From Caldifarciminota bacterium UBA3079 (lineage in GTDB: Bacteria; Hydrothermota; Tepidihabitantia; Tepidihabitantales; Tepidihabitantaceae), in NCBI GenBank assembly GCA_002366635.1, contig DFBN01000098.1, forward strand, positions 1-13,596: a stretch of 13,596 bases of DNA, read 5' to 3'. Of this stretch, positions 1 through 8,489 are shown piece by piece. The position numbers and the translations under genes were made by a program. Numbering within the stretch: the first letter of the stretch is position 1; every line of letters starts with the position of its first letter. A model generated the notes under the pieces. The model was given only the letters and a program-made list of their open reading frames with translations, was not told where the DNA came from and did not search any database.

Positions 1-847
1 CCTTGGCAATCTGATAGATAAGTGCTTCGTAGACAACCTCGGCCCGGCGGTTGCCTTCGGCCACAAGCTTTTCGACCTGCCTCACATCCGCAGTCCCGAA
101 ATATGAAACCAGCCCCCCGCGGCGCTGGACAAGGTTGAACACATCCCGCTCTGAATAGCGACCGGAAAAGCAAAGCCGAATCAACCCTGACAAAGGCAAA
201 GTGCCGGCCCTCTGCGGTGAAAACGGTCCGTCGTCATTGGCATTGGTAGCATCCACCTGCCGGCCGTGAACATGCGCTGCCACAGTGATACCTGTGCCCA
301 GGTGAGCAACAACGAAATTGCACTTCTCGTAAGGTTTCTTGAGCCGTCTTGCAGCAGCCCGGGCAACTGTACGACAACTCAGGGCATGGGACAAAGCCAG
401 ACGCTCAATCCCTTTAAGTCCTGAAATACGGGAAATACCCCAGAACTCGTCTGTAGATACGGGGTCCACGAAATATGCGGGCACACCTACCTCTTCGGCC
501 AGTTCGTATGCGACCAGCGGGCCAAGCAGAGAAGGGTGCAAAGTCTGAACACGTCCATGCCTGATGTCAGCCACAACCCTCGCAGTAATCCTGTAAACTC
601 CGCCTGGAAGCGGCAGCAAAGGCCCACCCCGACTGACAATGGCATCAATTGAACCGGGGTTCATACGGTACCTTTCCAGGGTGCCGACGATTGCCTGTTT
701 ACGCATGCGGTACTGGTCCAGAAACAGTTTATAGTGCGCAAGCTGGGCCGACGGGTGCATGACATTCTCAAACAGAATCTGACGCTTGTTTCTGAAAACG
801 GCTATCTTGGTGGAACCACCGCCAGGATTGATGGCAAGAATAACCAT
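1..847 (-). CDS. buk: butyrate kinase (3' end cut by window edge)
   Basis: Butyrate kinase of the ASKHA (acetate kinase/Hsp70/actin) superfamily interconverts butyrate plus ATP and butyryl phosphate plus ADP in the cytoplasm; relatives also use branched-chain acids. The ATG at 847 opens 282 codons with no stop to the window edge; the family is about 355 residues, so roughly 70 are missing. Visible motifs: the N-terminal phosphate loop NPGGGSTK at residues 7-14, the SRGG block at 72-75, HLGTGITVAAH at 182-192 (the HLGGG phosphate-2 loop), DGPFSPQRAGTLPL at 206-219, and GGLVSYFGTADVRQVEK at 244-260. The last two are very characteristic of Buk rather than acetate kinase. The loop reads GGGST where many Buk proteins have GSTST, a mild change. 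No phosphotransbutyrylase gene is seen, but it could lie beyond the edge. A promoter ends 7 bases before the ATG and there is no Shine-Dalgarno, so the mRNA may be leaderless. Confidence 0.93.
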   Translation of the reverse strand, partial: MVILAINPGGGSTKIAVFRNKRQILFENVMHPSAQLAHYKLFLDQYRMRKQAIVGTLERYRMNPGSIDAIVSRGGPLLPLPGGVYRITARVVADIRHGRVQTLHPSLLGPLVAYELAEEVGVPAYFVDPVSTDEFWGISRISGLKGIERLALSHALSCRTVARAAARRLKKPYEKCNFVVAHLGTGITVAAHVHGRQVDATNANDDGPFSPQRAGTLPLSGLIRLCFSGRYSERDVFNLVQRRGGLVSYFGTADVRQVEKLVAEGNRRAEVVYEALIYQIAK

Positions 848-854
848 TCTTTTG

Positions 855-883
855 AGTCTATAAACCTGATAAACATTTGTCAA
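855..883 (-). promoter_or_regulatory. sigma-70-type promoter of butyrate kinase
   Basis: Read on the minus strand, a perfect TTGACA (883-878) is followed by 17 bases and TAGACT (860-855, matching TATAAT at four of six positions and TANNNT fully). The hexamer ends exactly 7 bases before the ATG at 847. Transcription would therefore begin at or next to the start codon, giving a leaderless mRNA. No transcript data are available; the call rests on the hexamers, their spacing and the same arrangement elsewhere in the window. Confidence 0.65.
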
Positions 884-926
884 TAAGGCGTATTCCCTTG
901 CGACAGAACGAAATAGCTTGGTTCTG

Positions 927-1271
927 CTACTTCCTGCTCTCTGAGCCAGCTACCATTTTCTGCACACCCTCAACCAATCTCCTGAGCATTACCTGACCGG
1001 ACGAACTATCCGCTCCCTGCAAAAAATTCCAATCACTGAACTGCTCACGCGCCAGCGTCCTGCTCAACCCTGAAGTATCACTATTCACCCCGGAATTAGC
1101 ACGCATCGAATCCGCAAGTCCGAGCTCATCCGCTCCAAACACATCCTCATCTCCAGGATGGATACGGGCATGGTTATTCCCCTGCTGTTCCCTGGCCCAT
1201 TCAAGTATCTGCGGTTCCCTTTCAGAACCATTCGCTAATCTTATCTTAAGAATAATATCCGCCATAGTCAT
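927..1271 (-). CDS. doubtful hypothetical protein, 114 residues
   Basis: I do not recognise this frame. It opens with ATG-ACT-ATG (the start may be 1271 or 1265) and encodes a hydrophilic protein rich in Ser, Gly, Arg, Glu and Asn, with no membrane segment, no cysteines and no known motif. In its favour, its codons are rich in GNN and purines, as in real genes, and it has the same orientation as its neighbours. Against it, it lacks a promoter of the kind seen at the other minus-strand genes, it has no Shine-Dalgarno, and the opposite strand is open over the same stretch (997-1449). It could be a lineage-specific protein, a decayed gene or chance. Confidence 0.3.
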   Translation of the reverse strand: MTMADIILKIRLANGSEREPQILEWAREQQGNNHARIHPGDEDVFGADELGLADSMRANSGVNSDTSGLSRTLAREQFSDWNFLQGADSSSGQVMLRRLVEGVQKMVAGSESRK

Positions 1272-1529
1272 AGTGGCAGTTACCGTCTACAACATAGGAT
1301 TCGGATTCAACCTCTGGGCTCTCAAGGCCAAAGTCAGGAAGAAGTTAAAAGAGAGATTCAAGAAGTTTCTAGATGGGGGATTAAGGCAACACAATACGCA
1401 TCTCCCCCGCCGCTATCCGCTGACCGCATTCCGTACATGCTGCGGTTGAGTCCTTCACCTTCTCCTCAGTCTTCTCCCTCAATGGAGATGAAGAACTGGT
1501 AGGACAAAGGGGAAAGGCGAAAAGACAGG
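1272..1529. other. 258-base region without a confident gene
   Basis: The region lies between the end of priA and the doubtful 114-codon frame. It holds two competing traces. On the plus strand an open frame ending in TGA at 1447-1449 encodes, from about 1240, a hydrophobic stretch (IISAIVIVAVTVYNIGFGF) followed by a lysine-rich amphipathic stretch (WALKAKVRKKLKERFKKFLDG), but has no usable ATG. On the minus strand a 33-codon frame carries a CxxCG motif (1381-1482). No clear terminator with a T-run is visible after priA. Confidence 0.4.
1381..1482 (-). CDS. possible small or remnant zinc-ribbon ORF, 33 residues
   Basis: A TTG-initiated minus-strand frame 47 bases after the priA stop. It encodes a charged N-terminus (REKTEEKVKD, residues 2-11) followed by CTECGQRIAAGEM at residues 16-28 and a TAA stop. 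CxxCG followed by a short polar loop is the first knuckle of a typical zinc ribbon; the second CxxC is absent. Reading on in the +1 frame after the GG of the AAG segment gives one more cysteine (AYC) but still no full pair. It could be a frameshifted or decayed zinc-ribbon protein, or chance. The start codon has no supporting Shine-Dalgarno. Confidence 0.18.
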   Translation of the reverse strand: MREKTEEKVKDSTAACTECGQRIAAGEMRIVLP

Positions 1530-3404
1530 CTAGACGATTTCCAAAGGGTCAACATCAATTCTTACACTGATACCCGAGGTTTCCAGTCTTGAACGGTCGA
1601 GCACCCGACTCAAATCCTGACCAGGTTCGGCCTTAATAAGAACCCTCATTCCGGCACGTTTCCCAGACCATCTTCTCCTACGTGAATTTCTTGGCTCAAC
1701 CGGACCCAGCGCTTCAATACCAGGTATCGGTCTGACCAGCGTGACTATCCTTTTGGTATGGCGACGCATTTTCGCTTCGTCACTACCATAGAACTCAATC
1801 AATATCAATTGCCTGAAAGGCGGAAATCCCAACTCCTTCCGCATCTTGAGTTCCTGTTCCATGAATCCGGCCATATCCTGGCTGACCGCATAACGCACAG
1901 CAGGGTCATCTGGCCGCCAGGTCTGGACTACAAACCGGGCTTTGAGCATTGCGGCCCGTCGCTCCATTTCAAAAAGGGTCTGGAATGCACGCTCGCGGGA
2001 ACGAAAATCGGGCACAACTAGGTCATAATCAAAGCAGACAGCGCTCACGAGCCGGGTTTGTTCGGGCCAGTGCTGGGAAAAGAGTGCCTTTGTTCCTACA
2101 ACTACGGTGCCTTTTTCCAAAGGCAGCAATAAGCCGGCATCTGCAGTTACTTTATCTACTTTCGTTTCCGGGAACTGCCTTGCTATTCCCTTCGACACCA
2201 TGTCCAGACCCGGTGAACGGAAACTGAAACTGGTTCCGCTACAACCAGGACATGACTCAGGCGCGGGAACAGTCCTGCCGCAGAATCGGCACAAAAGCGT
2301 TCCGTCCGCGCCCAATATCAAAGGAACTTTGCATTCGGGACATTCAAGCACAGTTCCGCATTCTTTGCACACGACATTGCGGCTCATACCGCGGCGGTTC
2401 ACATAGAGTATGGACACGCCGGATTTCCCAACCTGGCCGAGCTCACGCACAAGTCTGGGCGAGAAGAACTTTCCGGGGTGACGCCGCATATCCACAATGA
2501 ATGCGGAACGCCGCACATGGCCCGTTACTGTTTTCGCAAGGCACAAATACTTTCCGGTCCTGAGTTTCAGCCAAGTCTCGGCCGATGGCGTTCTGTCGCA
2601 CAAAAGCACTGGACATCCTGCTATCTGTGCCCTTGTTATCGCTACATCACGGGCATGAAACCTGGGATGGCGTTCCTCTTTGTAAACCGGGTCATGCCCG
2701 TCAACTATCACTATGCCACCGAGCTTTTCTACCGGCGCAAATACCGCAGACCTCGTGCCGATGATTATCCTGTGCCGGCCTTTATGTATGCGTTGCCATA
2801 TCTGCTTGCGTCGGGTAATCGTCATGCCGGAATGGTATTCTGCAAGTTCCGGGCCGAAACGGCCGGCCAGACTAGGGAGCCAGTCTTTCAATCGGACTTC
2901 CGGTAAGAGCAGAATGACAGCGCCACGGCACAGCGCGGTCGAAACGAAATCCATGACCGGTTCAAGCCGGTTCCGCACCTGTCCTGAGAAATACACACCG
3001 AAACGGTCGAATGCGACACCCCCGTGAGCAACTGATGGTTTACCCACAAACCGGGCTTGAGTGCCTGTCTCATTTCTTACAGCGCGCGGTTTGTAACCAC
3101 AGATTCCACTGGGCAAAGCAAAACTCAATACCTCACCGGCCCATGCCCGATAATACTGTGCCATCCAGTCCACCAGGCTCAATAATTCAGCACTGACCAG
3201 TTCATGCTCAACAATATCCTCAACCATCAATGTATTCCTTACCGGGCTCTTTCCCCGCAAGCCGACAACTATGCCTCGGATCGGCTTTCCACGGAAAGAC
3301 ACCTGGACACAGTCACCCGGCCTAAGCTTCCCGATAGAATCAGGGTCGAACCGATAGGTCAGCTTGTCAAGATGGGTTCGTGGAATTGCAATATCGCAGA
3401 ACAA
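1530..3404 (-). CDS. priA: PriA-like primosomal protein N', ATPase motifs lost
   Basis: PriA recognises abandoned forks and starts replication restart. Residues 1-105 are the 3'-DNA-binding domain; the helicase-like region runs from about 130 to 500; a C-terminal domain follows (LGFPPF at 525-530, LGPVEP at 567-572, end VDPLEIV). Eight zinc cysteines are intact: CKEC 346-349, CPEC 355-358, CRFC 372-375, CPGC 385-388. GTRSAVFAP (216-224) is also kept. The Walker A loop (GxTGSGKT) should lie near 136-148 but reads GVYFSGQVRNRLE. DEEH is replaced by VDGHD (234-238). Motif VI QVAGRAGR is replaced by FEMERRAAM (478-486). Only about 30 residues separate the N-terminal domain from the core, so the winged helix seems missing; at 624 residues it is about 100 shorter than E. 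coli PriA. It starts at TTG, 2 bases after the tamB stop, as the last gene of the operon. Actinobacterial PriA is likewise known to lack helicase motifs. The family is certain; loss of activity is inferred. Confidence 0.92.
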   Translation of the reverse strand: MFCDIAIPRTHLDKLTYRFDPDSIGKLRPGDCVQVSFRGKPIRGIVVGLRGKSPVRNTLMVEDIVEHELVSAELLSLVDWMAQYYRAWAGEVLSFALPSGICGYKPRAVRNETGTQARFVGKPSVAHGGVAFDRFGVYFSGQVRNRLEPVMDFVSTALCRGAVILLLPEVRLKDWLPSLAGRFGPELAEYHSGMTITRRKQIWQRIHKGRHRIIIGTRSAVFAPVEKLGGIVIVDGHDPVYKEERHPRFHARDVAITRAQIAGCPVLLCDRTPSAETWLKLRTGKYLCLAKTVTGHVRRSAFIVDMRRHPGKFFSPRLVRELGQVGKSGVSILYVNRRGMSRNVVCKECGTVLECPECKVPLILGADGTLLCRFCGRTVPAPESCPGCSGTSFSFRSPGLDMVSKGIARQFPETKVDKVTADAGLLLPLEKGTVVVGTKALFSQHWPEQTRLVSAVCFDYDLVVPDFRSRERAFQTLFEMERRAAMLKARFVVQTWRPDDPAVRYAVSQDMAGFMEQELKMRKELGFPPFRQLILIEFYGSDEAKMRRHTKRIVTLVRPIPGIEALGPVEPRNSRRRRWSGKRAGMRVLIKAEPGQDLSRVLDRSRLETSGISVRIDVDPLEIV

Positions 3405-3406
3405 AA

Positions 3407-6400
3407 CTAATACCTGAGCTTGAAACGGTAACGGACTGAATACCCGCCGTTCTCGGTTCTCTCCCCTATAATCTCATTCCTGCGGTTCAGATAATACTCA
3501 ATCCTGAACTCCGGCTGCATCTCACCCGTGAAATTCTGGGTATAAGTAACATAGAAATTCCGGCCCACATACTTGCCGACCGTCACTTTGTAACCCTGGC
3601 CTCCGGTAAGCTCACTCTCAAATCTGACGGCGTCTACGGCCAGCAATTTCCTCACCTGTTTTGCAACCTGTGTCTGGAAGTAACCGAGAAACCGCTCGGA
3701 TAGATACCTCGTAACCATTTCTCTGTTCTCAAAGGCCGACAGTTCCTGAGTCGTTACATTCAGACTCAGATAGGTAATAATCTCATTCTCGTCCCAACCG
3801 GTAGGCTCGGACCCGAAATGGAACTCCGGCTTTTCCAATGTTCCGCCCAAAGTAAGCAGGACTTTATCAGGCAGGTTCTCTTTCATCCCGACAGCAGAAT
3901 GCACCGGTAGTTCAGCCACAATATCCAGAGAAGGATTCAGCCGATTGATATTGTCAAACTTGATGATGCCACGGGTAACCCTGAGCGTTTGGTCAAGGTA
4001 ATAAACACTTCCCTGTCTTGTCGACAGTTGGCCGGTATACACTGTTTCGGTCATCGTTTTCTTCACGGAAAGGTCAGCCGAAAGTTCAATATCCGCGGTC
4101 CGGTTACGCAGCCAGATGCCCCTTTCACCCCGGATTCTGATGTCATATACCAGTAAGTCCGAACCAGCGCCGCCGGCCGATTGACCGAACCCGAATGTCA
4201 ATAAACCACCTTCCACATTCACCGAGCCGTTCACGGAAACAGGTTTGTTCTTAGCCCAGGCGATTGAAATGTCACCGGCTACGATTGCGTAAACCTCGGG
4301 CATCGGATTTATCGGGATACTATTGGGCCTTATCTGATAACGAAGTGAATCCACCAGCCAGTTCTTACCCAAATCAACGAATCCGGATGCGGTAACAATT
4401 CCTTTTCCCGACCTGCCGCTCAACTTCTGGAGCACGATTCTATCCCTGTCCGCAGTCAACTCCGCATCAAACCGCTCAATCGTTGCATTCACCGACGGGA
4501 TGAAAACCGTTCCCCGAACGATACGAACCCGTCCATCAAGATTCGGTTCTGTGAGGTCCCCTTGCCATGCCAGTTTCCCGTATATCCTGCCGTCACGCAT
4601 ATCGAGAATCGATTTCAGGAATCCGACTACCCATACCCCCGGGTCTGCAATTTCTGCTTCCAGGTCAACATGCTTGAGGGTAAAGCCGGAAGACATGTCA
4701 TAATATGCACTGCCCATAATCCTTGTGGTATCTATGTCATGAACGAACCATAATTGCTCAACCCTTGCCCACGACCGGGTCAGTGTCAGTTCGACATCCA
4801 AAGCCTTGACAACCGCATCTGCTGCCGACACCTCGATGTCTTCACCCGCAAATTTCAAAAAGAATGTATCCTGACCCCAAAACTGGAAATCGAAACGCCC
4901 TTTCATCTCGCCGGGAATGCCAAGCAGCTTCTGTAACCTGCTCAGATTGAGATTGCTGCCGCTCACGCTTACTACCGGCATATCCTTTCCGAACCTTTCG
5001 AGGTCCAGCGCGATACTGCCGCCCGCAACCTGATATTCTGCTTTGTCAATTGCAACCGAGTCTTGATTCCACACAACCCTGAACGGCTGGCAAAGGGATA
5101 ATGTTTCGGCCGGAGTTTCAAATCGGCATGTATTGACATCACATCTCACACCTTGTCTTGACAAGTCTGCATTACCCAGGACCAGAAGTTGCCCTCCAGA
5201 CCGGTTGGCACGCAGCTCCAAATTGGAATTCAACACAGTCAGTTGTGCTGTATCAAATTCAACCCCTTCCAGGTTCAATTCCTTGCCTGCTAATACCATG
5301 TGACCTGAAACACGGTTGGCCAGTTGCAGGTCGAATTCGACTTTTGCTTTCCTGATTTGGCTATTCCCTATATCCAATCCTGTCGCGCTGATACCGCCGG
5401 CAACACTGAAACTATCATGCTTCCCTCCTGCATTGACAACACCGGTCAATTTACCAACTGCATCAATTCCGACAAGACGGCTGAACGGTTTCAGGTCAAG
5501 ACTGTCCATTACACACTTCGTTTGGACCCGGCCATCATCATAAGAACCAGCCAGCCAGAGCCAGCCCGACGGCCCTTGCATCTCAAGCCTGTCCAGCCAG
5601 AACCTGCCCGAGCTATACTCGCCTGCCATCAGAAGACTGTCAACCTGGAGCTCGCCTATCTTTGCGCCAAGTTCGACTGAAATCGAATCGGTGCGGGAAC
5701 CGGAAAAGCGTATATCAGCATCCAGCTTCACATCTGGAAGCCGCGGTTCAATCCGTGCAACTGCGATTTCATGAAGAATTACCCGGCCCGTGTATTTCAT
5801 CTGCCGGATATCAACCTTTCCTTCCAGATTGAATTCACCAAGCACAGTATCAAATCCTGCAACCTCCAGGTTCAGATTCTGGTCATTGAGCGATACCCTG
5901 CCTTCCAAAACCGGCAGTGCGATATTTCTGAAGTGCAACCCTTCTGCCCGATACTCCAGTTCACCGCTTCTGGTTCCGTTAAGAATTCCTACCCTGCCTT
6001 TGGCTCGCACTCGACCCTGCTCTTTTGTGAATTCGGAAAGGTCGATATCCAGGCTCTCCACCTGTCCGCCAAGTCCGCTGCCATCAAAGGCAAACCCCAA
6101 ATTGCCCCTGAAACTGGAACTCATTGTCCGAATATCCAGCCGTTTCAGAACAAGCGAATCTGTGGTCACACGGCAATCCGCGCTGATGTCCCTTATCTTC
6201 ACATTCTCCTGTATCAGCCTTGCGCTGGTATGTGCCAGCTCGATTTTCACCGCAGCAGGCCTTGAGTCAAAAGACAAAGATAGTTCAATTGAATCTGCCC
6301 TTGGCTTGCCGTCGAGACACAATCTCCCGGCCGCGACATGCAGCCGGTTCACCGTGAGCTTCGGAAACTTCAGAACCCTGGCCTCTTTTTCAACAGTCGG

Positions 6401-6748
6401 TTTCCGGGCTGCCTTCGACTTCAGATAGAGCCTTGGTTCCAAAACCTCTACTCGATAAACCGGTATTCGTCCCCGCAAGAATCCGAACAGGCCATAGCTG
6501 AACGAGAGTTCTCCTATCTTCAAAGAATCGCCATTGAACACCACGACAAGATTTCTGAACCTCGGGCTCGAATACAGATTTCCTGCCAACTGCTCGTATT
6601 CGACCCTGCCATTGATGCCCTTTGCAAACGAGCTCAGGACCCGTTTCAATGCGAACCTGCCGATTGTCTGCCTGAGCAGAAATACAATACCCAGGACCGC
6701 AATAATCACTACCAGTGTAACCAACCAGCGCCTGTTCTCAGAAAGCAT
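3407..6748 (-). CDS. tamB: TamB-like translocation/assembly module protein (DUF490)
   Basis: TamB proteins span the periplasm as a long hydrophobic beta-taco groove, anchored in the inner membrane and contacting an Omp85 barrel. They are implicated in phospholipid transport and outer-membrane protein assembly. I start at the ATG at 6748, giving 1113 residues: it overlaps the stop of the upstream barrel gene by 11 bases (ATGCTTTCTGA) and places the single membrane anchor, WLVTLVVIIAVLGIVFLL, at residues 8-25. A start at 6817 would overlap that gene by 80 bases. The middle 850 residues are beta-rich AsmA-like repeats. The C-terminal DUF490 block is clear: QGSVYYLDQTLRVTRGIIKFD (about 912-932), GTLEKPEFHF (about 969-978), DENEIITYLSL (about 986-996), then a strand-rich end finishing in RYRFKLRY. 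The length is close to E. coli TamB (1259). Direct linkage to the barrel gene strongly supports the call. Confidence 0.92.
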   Translation of the reverse strand: MLSENRRWLVTLVVIIAVLGIVFLLRQTIGRFALKRVLSSFAKGINGRVEYEQLAGNLYSSPRFRNLVVVFNGDSLKIGELSFSYGLFGFLRGRIPVYRVEVLEPRLYLKSKAARKPTVEKEARVLKFPKLTVNRLHVAAGRLCLDGKPRADSIELSLSFDSRPAAVKIELAHTSARLIQENVKIRDISADCRVTTDSLVLKRLDIRTMSSSFRGNLGFAFDGSGLGGQVESLDIDLSEFTKEQGRVRAKGRVGILNGTRSGELEYRAEGLHFRNIALPVLEGRVSLNDQNLNLEVAGFDTVLGEFNLEGKVDIRQMKYTGRVILHEIAVARIEPRLPDVKLDADIRFSGSRTDSISVELGAKIGELQVDSLLMAGEYSSGRFWLDRLEMQGPSGWLWLAGSYDDGRVQTKCVMDSLDLKPFSRLVGIDAVGKLTGVVNAGGKHDSFSVAGGISATGLDIGNSQIRKAKVEFDLQLANRVSGHMVLAGKELNLEGVEFDTAQLTVLNSNLELRANRSGGQLLVLGNADLSRQGVRCDVNTCRFETPAETLSLCQPFRVVWNQDSVAIDKAEYQVAGGSIALDLERFGKDMPVVSVSGSNLNLSRLQKLLGIPGEMKGRFDFQFWGQDTFFLKFAGEDIEVSAADAVVKALDVELTLTRSWARVEQLWFVHDIDTTRIMGSAYYDMSSGFTLKHVDLEAEIADPGVWVVGFLKSILDMRDGRIYGKLAWQGDLTEPNLDGRVRIVRGTVFIPSVNATIERFDAELTADRDRIVLQKLSGRSGKGIVTASGFVDLGKNWLVDSLRYQIRPNSIPINPMPEVYAIVAGDISIAWAKNKPVSVNGSVNVEGGLLTFGFGQSAGGAGSDLLVYDIRIRGERGIWLRNRTADIELSADLSVKKTMTETVYTGQLSTRQGSVYYLDQTLRVTRGIIKFDNINRLNPSLDIVAELPVHSAVGMKENLPDKVLLTLGGTLEKPEFHFGSEPTGWDENEIITYLSLNVTTQELSAFENREMVTRYLSERFLGYFQTQVAKQVRKLLAVDAVRFESELTGGQGYKVTVGKYVGRNFYVTYTQNFTGEMQPEFRIEYYLNRRNEIIGERTENGGYSVRYRFKLRY

Positions 6749-8447
6749 GGAGCAATCCCAGATAGAACCTGCCCTTGTCGCCCTGAGAAGGATTTCGAAG
6801 TCTCTTGCCCCAATCAAGCCGCACCGGTCCGACAGGTGTCATCACCCTTATGCCCCCTCCCGCGCTATACGCATAATCCTCAAGCGTAAAACCGGTCTCT
6901 GTCCCTACCACTTCGCCACCGTCCAGGAATATGACCGCGCCCAGCCGTCCGAAAACATAAGGCGTCCGCAATTCCAGGTTTGTATTCAGCACCATCGGCC
7001 CGAACCTCTCTGTGCCGCTTGAATCCGGGCCAAGCGAATGCTCGTCATAGCCGCGCAGGCTGTTCCTGCCACCGAGCATAAACCCTTCATAACAAGGAAT
7101 CTTCTGTGTTCTTCCATACGGAAAATCCCGGCCGGCCATACCACGGGCCGCAAGCACGAATCCGAAACCCAGGGATTGAAACAACCGCGCTTCACCGGCC
7201 AAACGGTAGAAATCATTATCCCCAAGAAGAATCCCACCGGCTATCTCGGCCACGGGACGAAGATATAAACCCAGAGTCGGGTTGAAAATATCGTCCCTGG
7301 AATCATATTGCATATTCAATGCCAAAGCATTAGTAATTCCACGGCTCGTATCGGCCACAAACCTGAACCGGTTAAAAAGTCCGATGCTCAGCCGCGGCAG
7401 GAGACTGCGGCTCAACCCGGTTTCCACCCCATACTCGCGGCGCAGCACAGTATCAACCTGCTCCCAGTAAAACAGAGGACGGGTGGATAAATCCACCCTG
7501 TTGAGAACAAAGTATGGAACCCGGTAAGTAGCACCCAGAGAAACACGATAGTCGCCTGAGAAATTCGGGCTGTATTCAACATCGGTTCCGAGGCTGTGTC
7601 CGCAATCAAACAGATTGGAATGCTCCCACCCCAAAGAAAACAGAAGCCGCCACGGTGTCTCAAATCCGCCACCGACCGAGAAAATGCGATATGGCTGTTC
7701 AACAACATCGAACCTCACTGCGATACTGTCAACAAGGATATCGGGCCTGAATACATAGAACGACGCCCGGCGGAAAAGTTTCGTCGCATAAAGCCGTTGC
7801 TGGGCCTCATAAAACCGTTGATAACGAAACAACTCTCCTAATTTGATTTCAGCAGTCTGCAGAATGACAGCCGAACTGACGGTCCGATTACCCCGCACCA
7901 GAAGCTTACTGATATGGCAACGCGGCCCTTCCTGAATCACAAATGTCAGGCTGACTAGCGTATCTTCAAACCGCCAGCTTCCTATCACCTGGACAAACGG
8001 ATAACCCCTATTGAGGTAAAACCGCTTGAGCACCTGTCCGCTCTCGCTGAGCAGATCGCTGGTGAACGGCTGTCCGGGCTTCACCGGCACCAGATTGAGC
8101 AGGCGGTGGGCATCAAAAACATAATTTCCTGTAAGTGCCACTACACTCACTCTGGCCCTGGTGCCTTCACTGATATAAAATGTAGCGACCCATTGCTTCT
8201 TCCCTCTTTTCAAACCCTTTTCCACTCCTGCATCAAGAAAGCCGTTCTCATAATAGAACTTCTCGATCAGCCCGGCATCCTCGTCGAGATGTCCTTCATC
8301 TACCAAGTCGCCCTGTTGGACCGCGACAATTCTCTGAAATACCTTGCTGGAAAAGGCACGGTTACCCGCGAATCTCACCGACTCCACCGAGTCACTAAGA
8401 CCGAACTGCGCCAGAAGACAAACGGCCGCAAGCATACCGGCTGTCAA
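6738..8447 (-). CDS. tamA: Omp85-family outer-membrane protein, TamA-like (three POTRA domains plus barrel)
   Basis: Outer-membrane insertase or transport barrel of the BamA/TamA family. Taking the TTG at 8447 as start (569 residues), residues 5-16 (MLAAVCLLAQFG) form the signal-peptide core. Three POTRA-like units follow at about 21-97, 101-175 and 178-254, each with the V-x-G-N pattern near its start (RFAGN, ALTGN, LVRGN). The barrel fills about 255-569. Diagnostic: GGRNSLRGYDEHSLGP at 459-474 (the conserved L/VRGY loop in the barrel), FLDGGEV, and the final strand ending in Phe. Three POTRAs, a size near E. coli TamA (577) and tamB directly downstream favour TamA over BamA (five POTRAs, about 810). 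A BamA role cannot be excluded, as some phyla have short BamA proteins. Alternative starts are ATG 8435, TTG 8477 and TTG 8519. The last lies in the -35 box and is unlikely. Confidence 0.9.
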   Translation of the reverse strand: MTAGMLAAVCLLAQFGLSDSVESVRFAGNRAFSSKVFQRIVAVQQGDLVDEGHLDEDAGLIEKFYYENGFLDAGVEKGLKRGKKQWVATFYISEGTRARVSVVALTGNYVFDAHRLLNLVPVKPGQPFTSDLLSESGQVLKRFYLNRGYPFVQVIGSWRFEDTLVSLTFVIQEGPRCHISKLLVRGNRTVSSAVILQTAEIKLGELFRYQRFYEAQQRLYATKLFRRASFYVFRPDILVDSIAVRFDVVEQPYRIFSVGGGFETPWRLLFSLGWEHSNLFDCGHSLGTDVEYSPNFSGDYRVSLGATYRVPYFVLNRVDLSTRPLFYWEQVDTVLRREYGVETGLSRSLLPRLSIGLFNRFRFVADTSRGITNALALNMQYDSRDDIFNPTLGLYLRPVAEIAGGILLGDNDFYRLAGEARLFQSLGFGFVLAARGMAGRDFPYGRTQKIPCYEGFMLGGRNSLRGYDEHSLGPDSSGTERFGPMVLNTNLELRTPYVFGRLGAVIFLDGGEVVGTETGFTLEDYAYSAGGGIRVMTPVGPVRLDWGKRLRNPSQGDKGRFYLGLLHAF

Positions 8448-8482
8448 ATCAGCACCATCCGGCCGGAATGAAAACAAAACAT
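8444..8482 (-). other. possible 12-codon leader ORF before the Omp85 gene
   Basis: An ATG at 8482, exactly 7 bases after the -10 hexamer, opens the frame MFCFHSGRMVLI and stops at TGA 8446-8444. That stop overlaps the in-frame TTG of the Omp85 gene as TTGA, an arrangement typical of coupled termination and re-initiation. It is in a different frame from Omp85. Another reading is a one-base error: joining this frame to the Omp85 frame would give a normal N-terminus and signal sequence. Confidence 0.35.
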
Positions 8483-8489
8483 CTTCTTC

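Noticed and set aside
2478..2906. Plus-strand frame of 142 codons opposite priA
   Set aside because: It is antisense to conserved priA segments, and its composition has no recognisable fold or start signal.
6749..6817. Upstream extension of tamB to 6817 (23 more residues)
   Set aside because: It would overlap the conserved final barrel strand of the Omp85 gene by 80 bases, while the ATG at 6748 gives a compact overlap with the stop and a normal short N-terminus before the membrane anchor.
5790..6889. Long plus-strand open frames (212 and 183 codons) opposite tamB
   Set aside because: They lie wholly antisense to a convincing tamB, overlap each other, and encode Pro/Ser/Arg-rich sequence with no domain; they are shadows of the coding strand.
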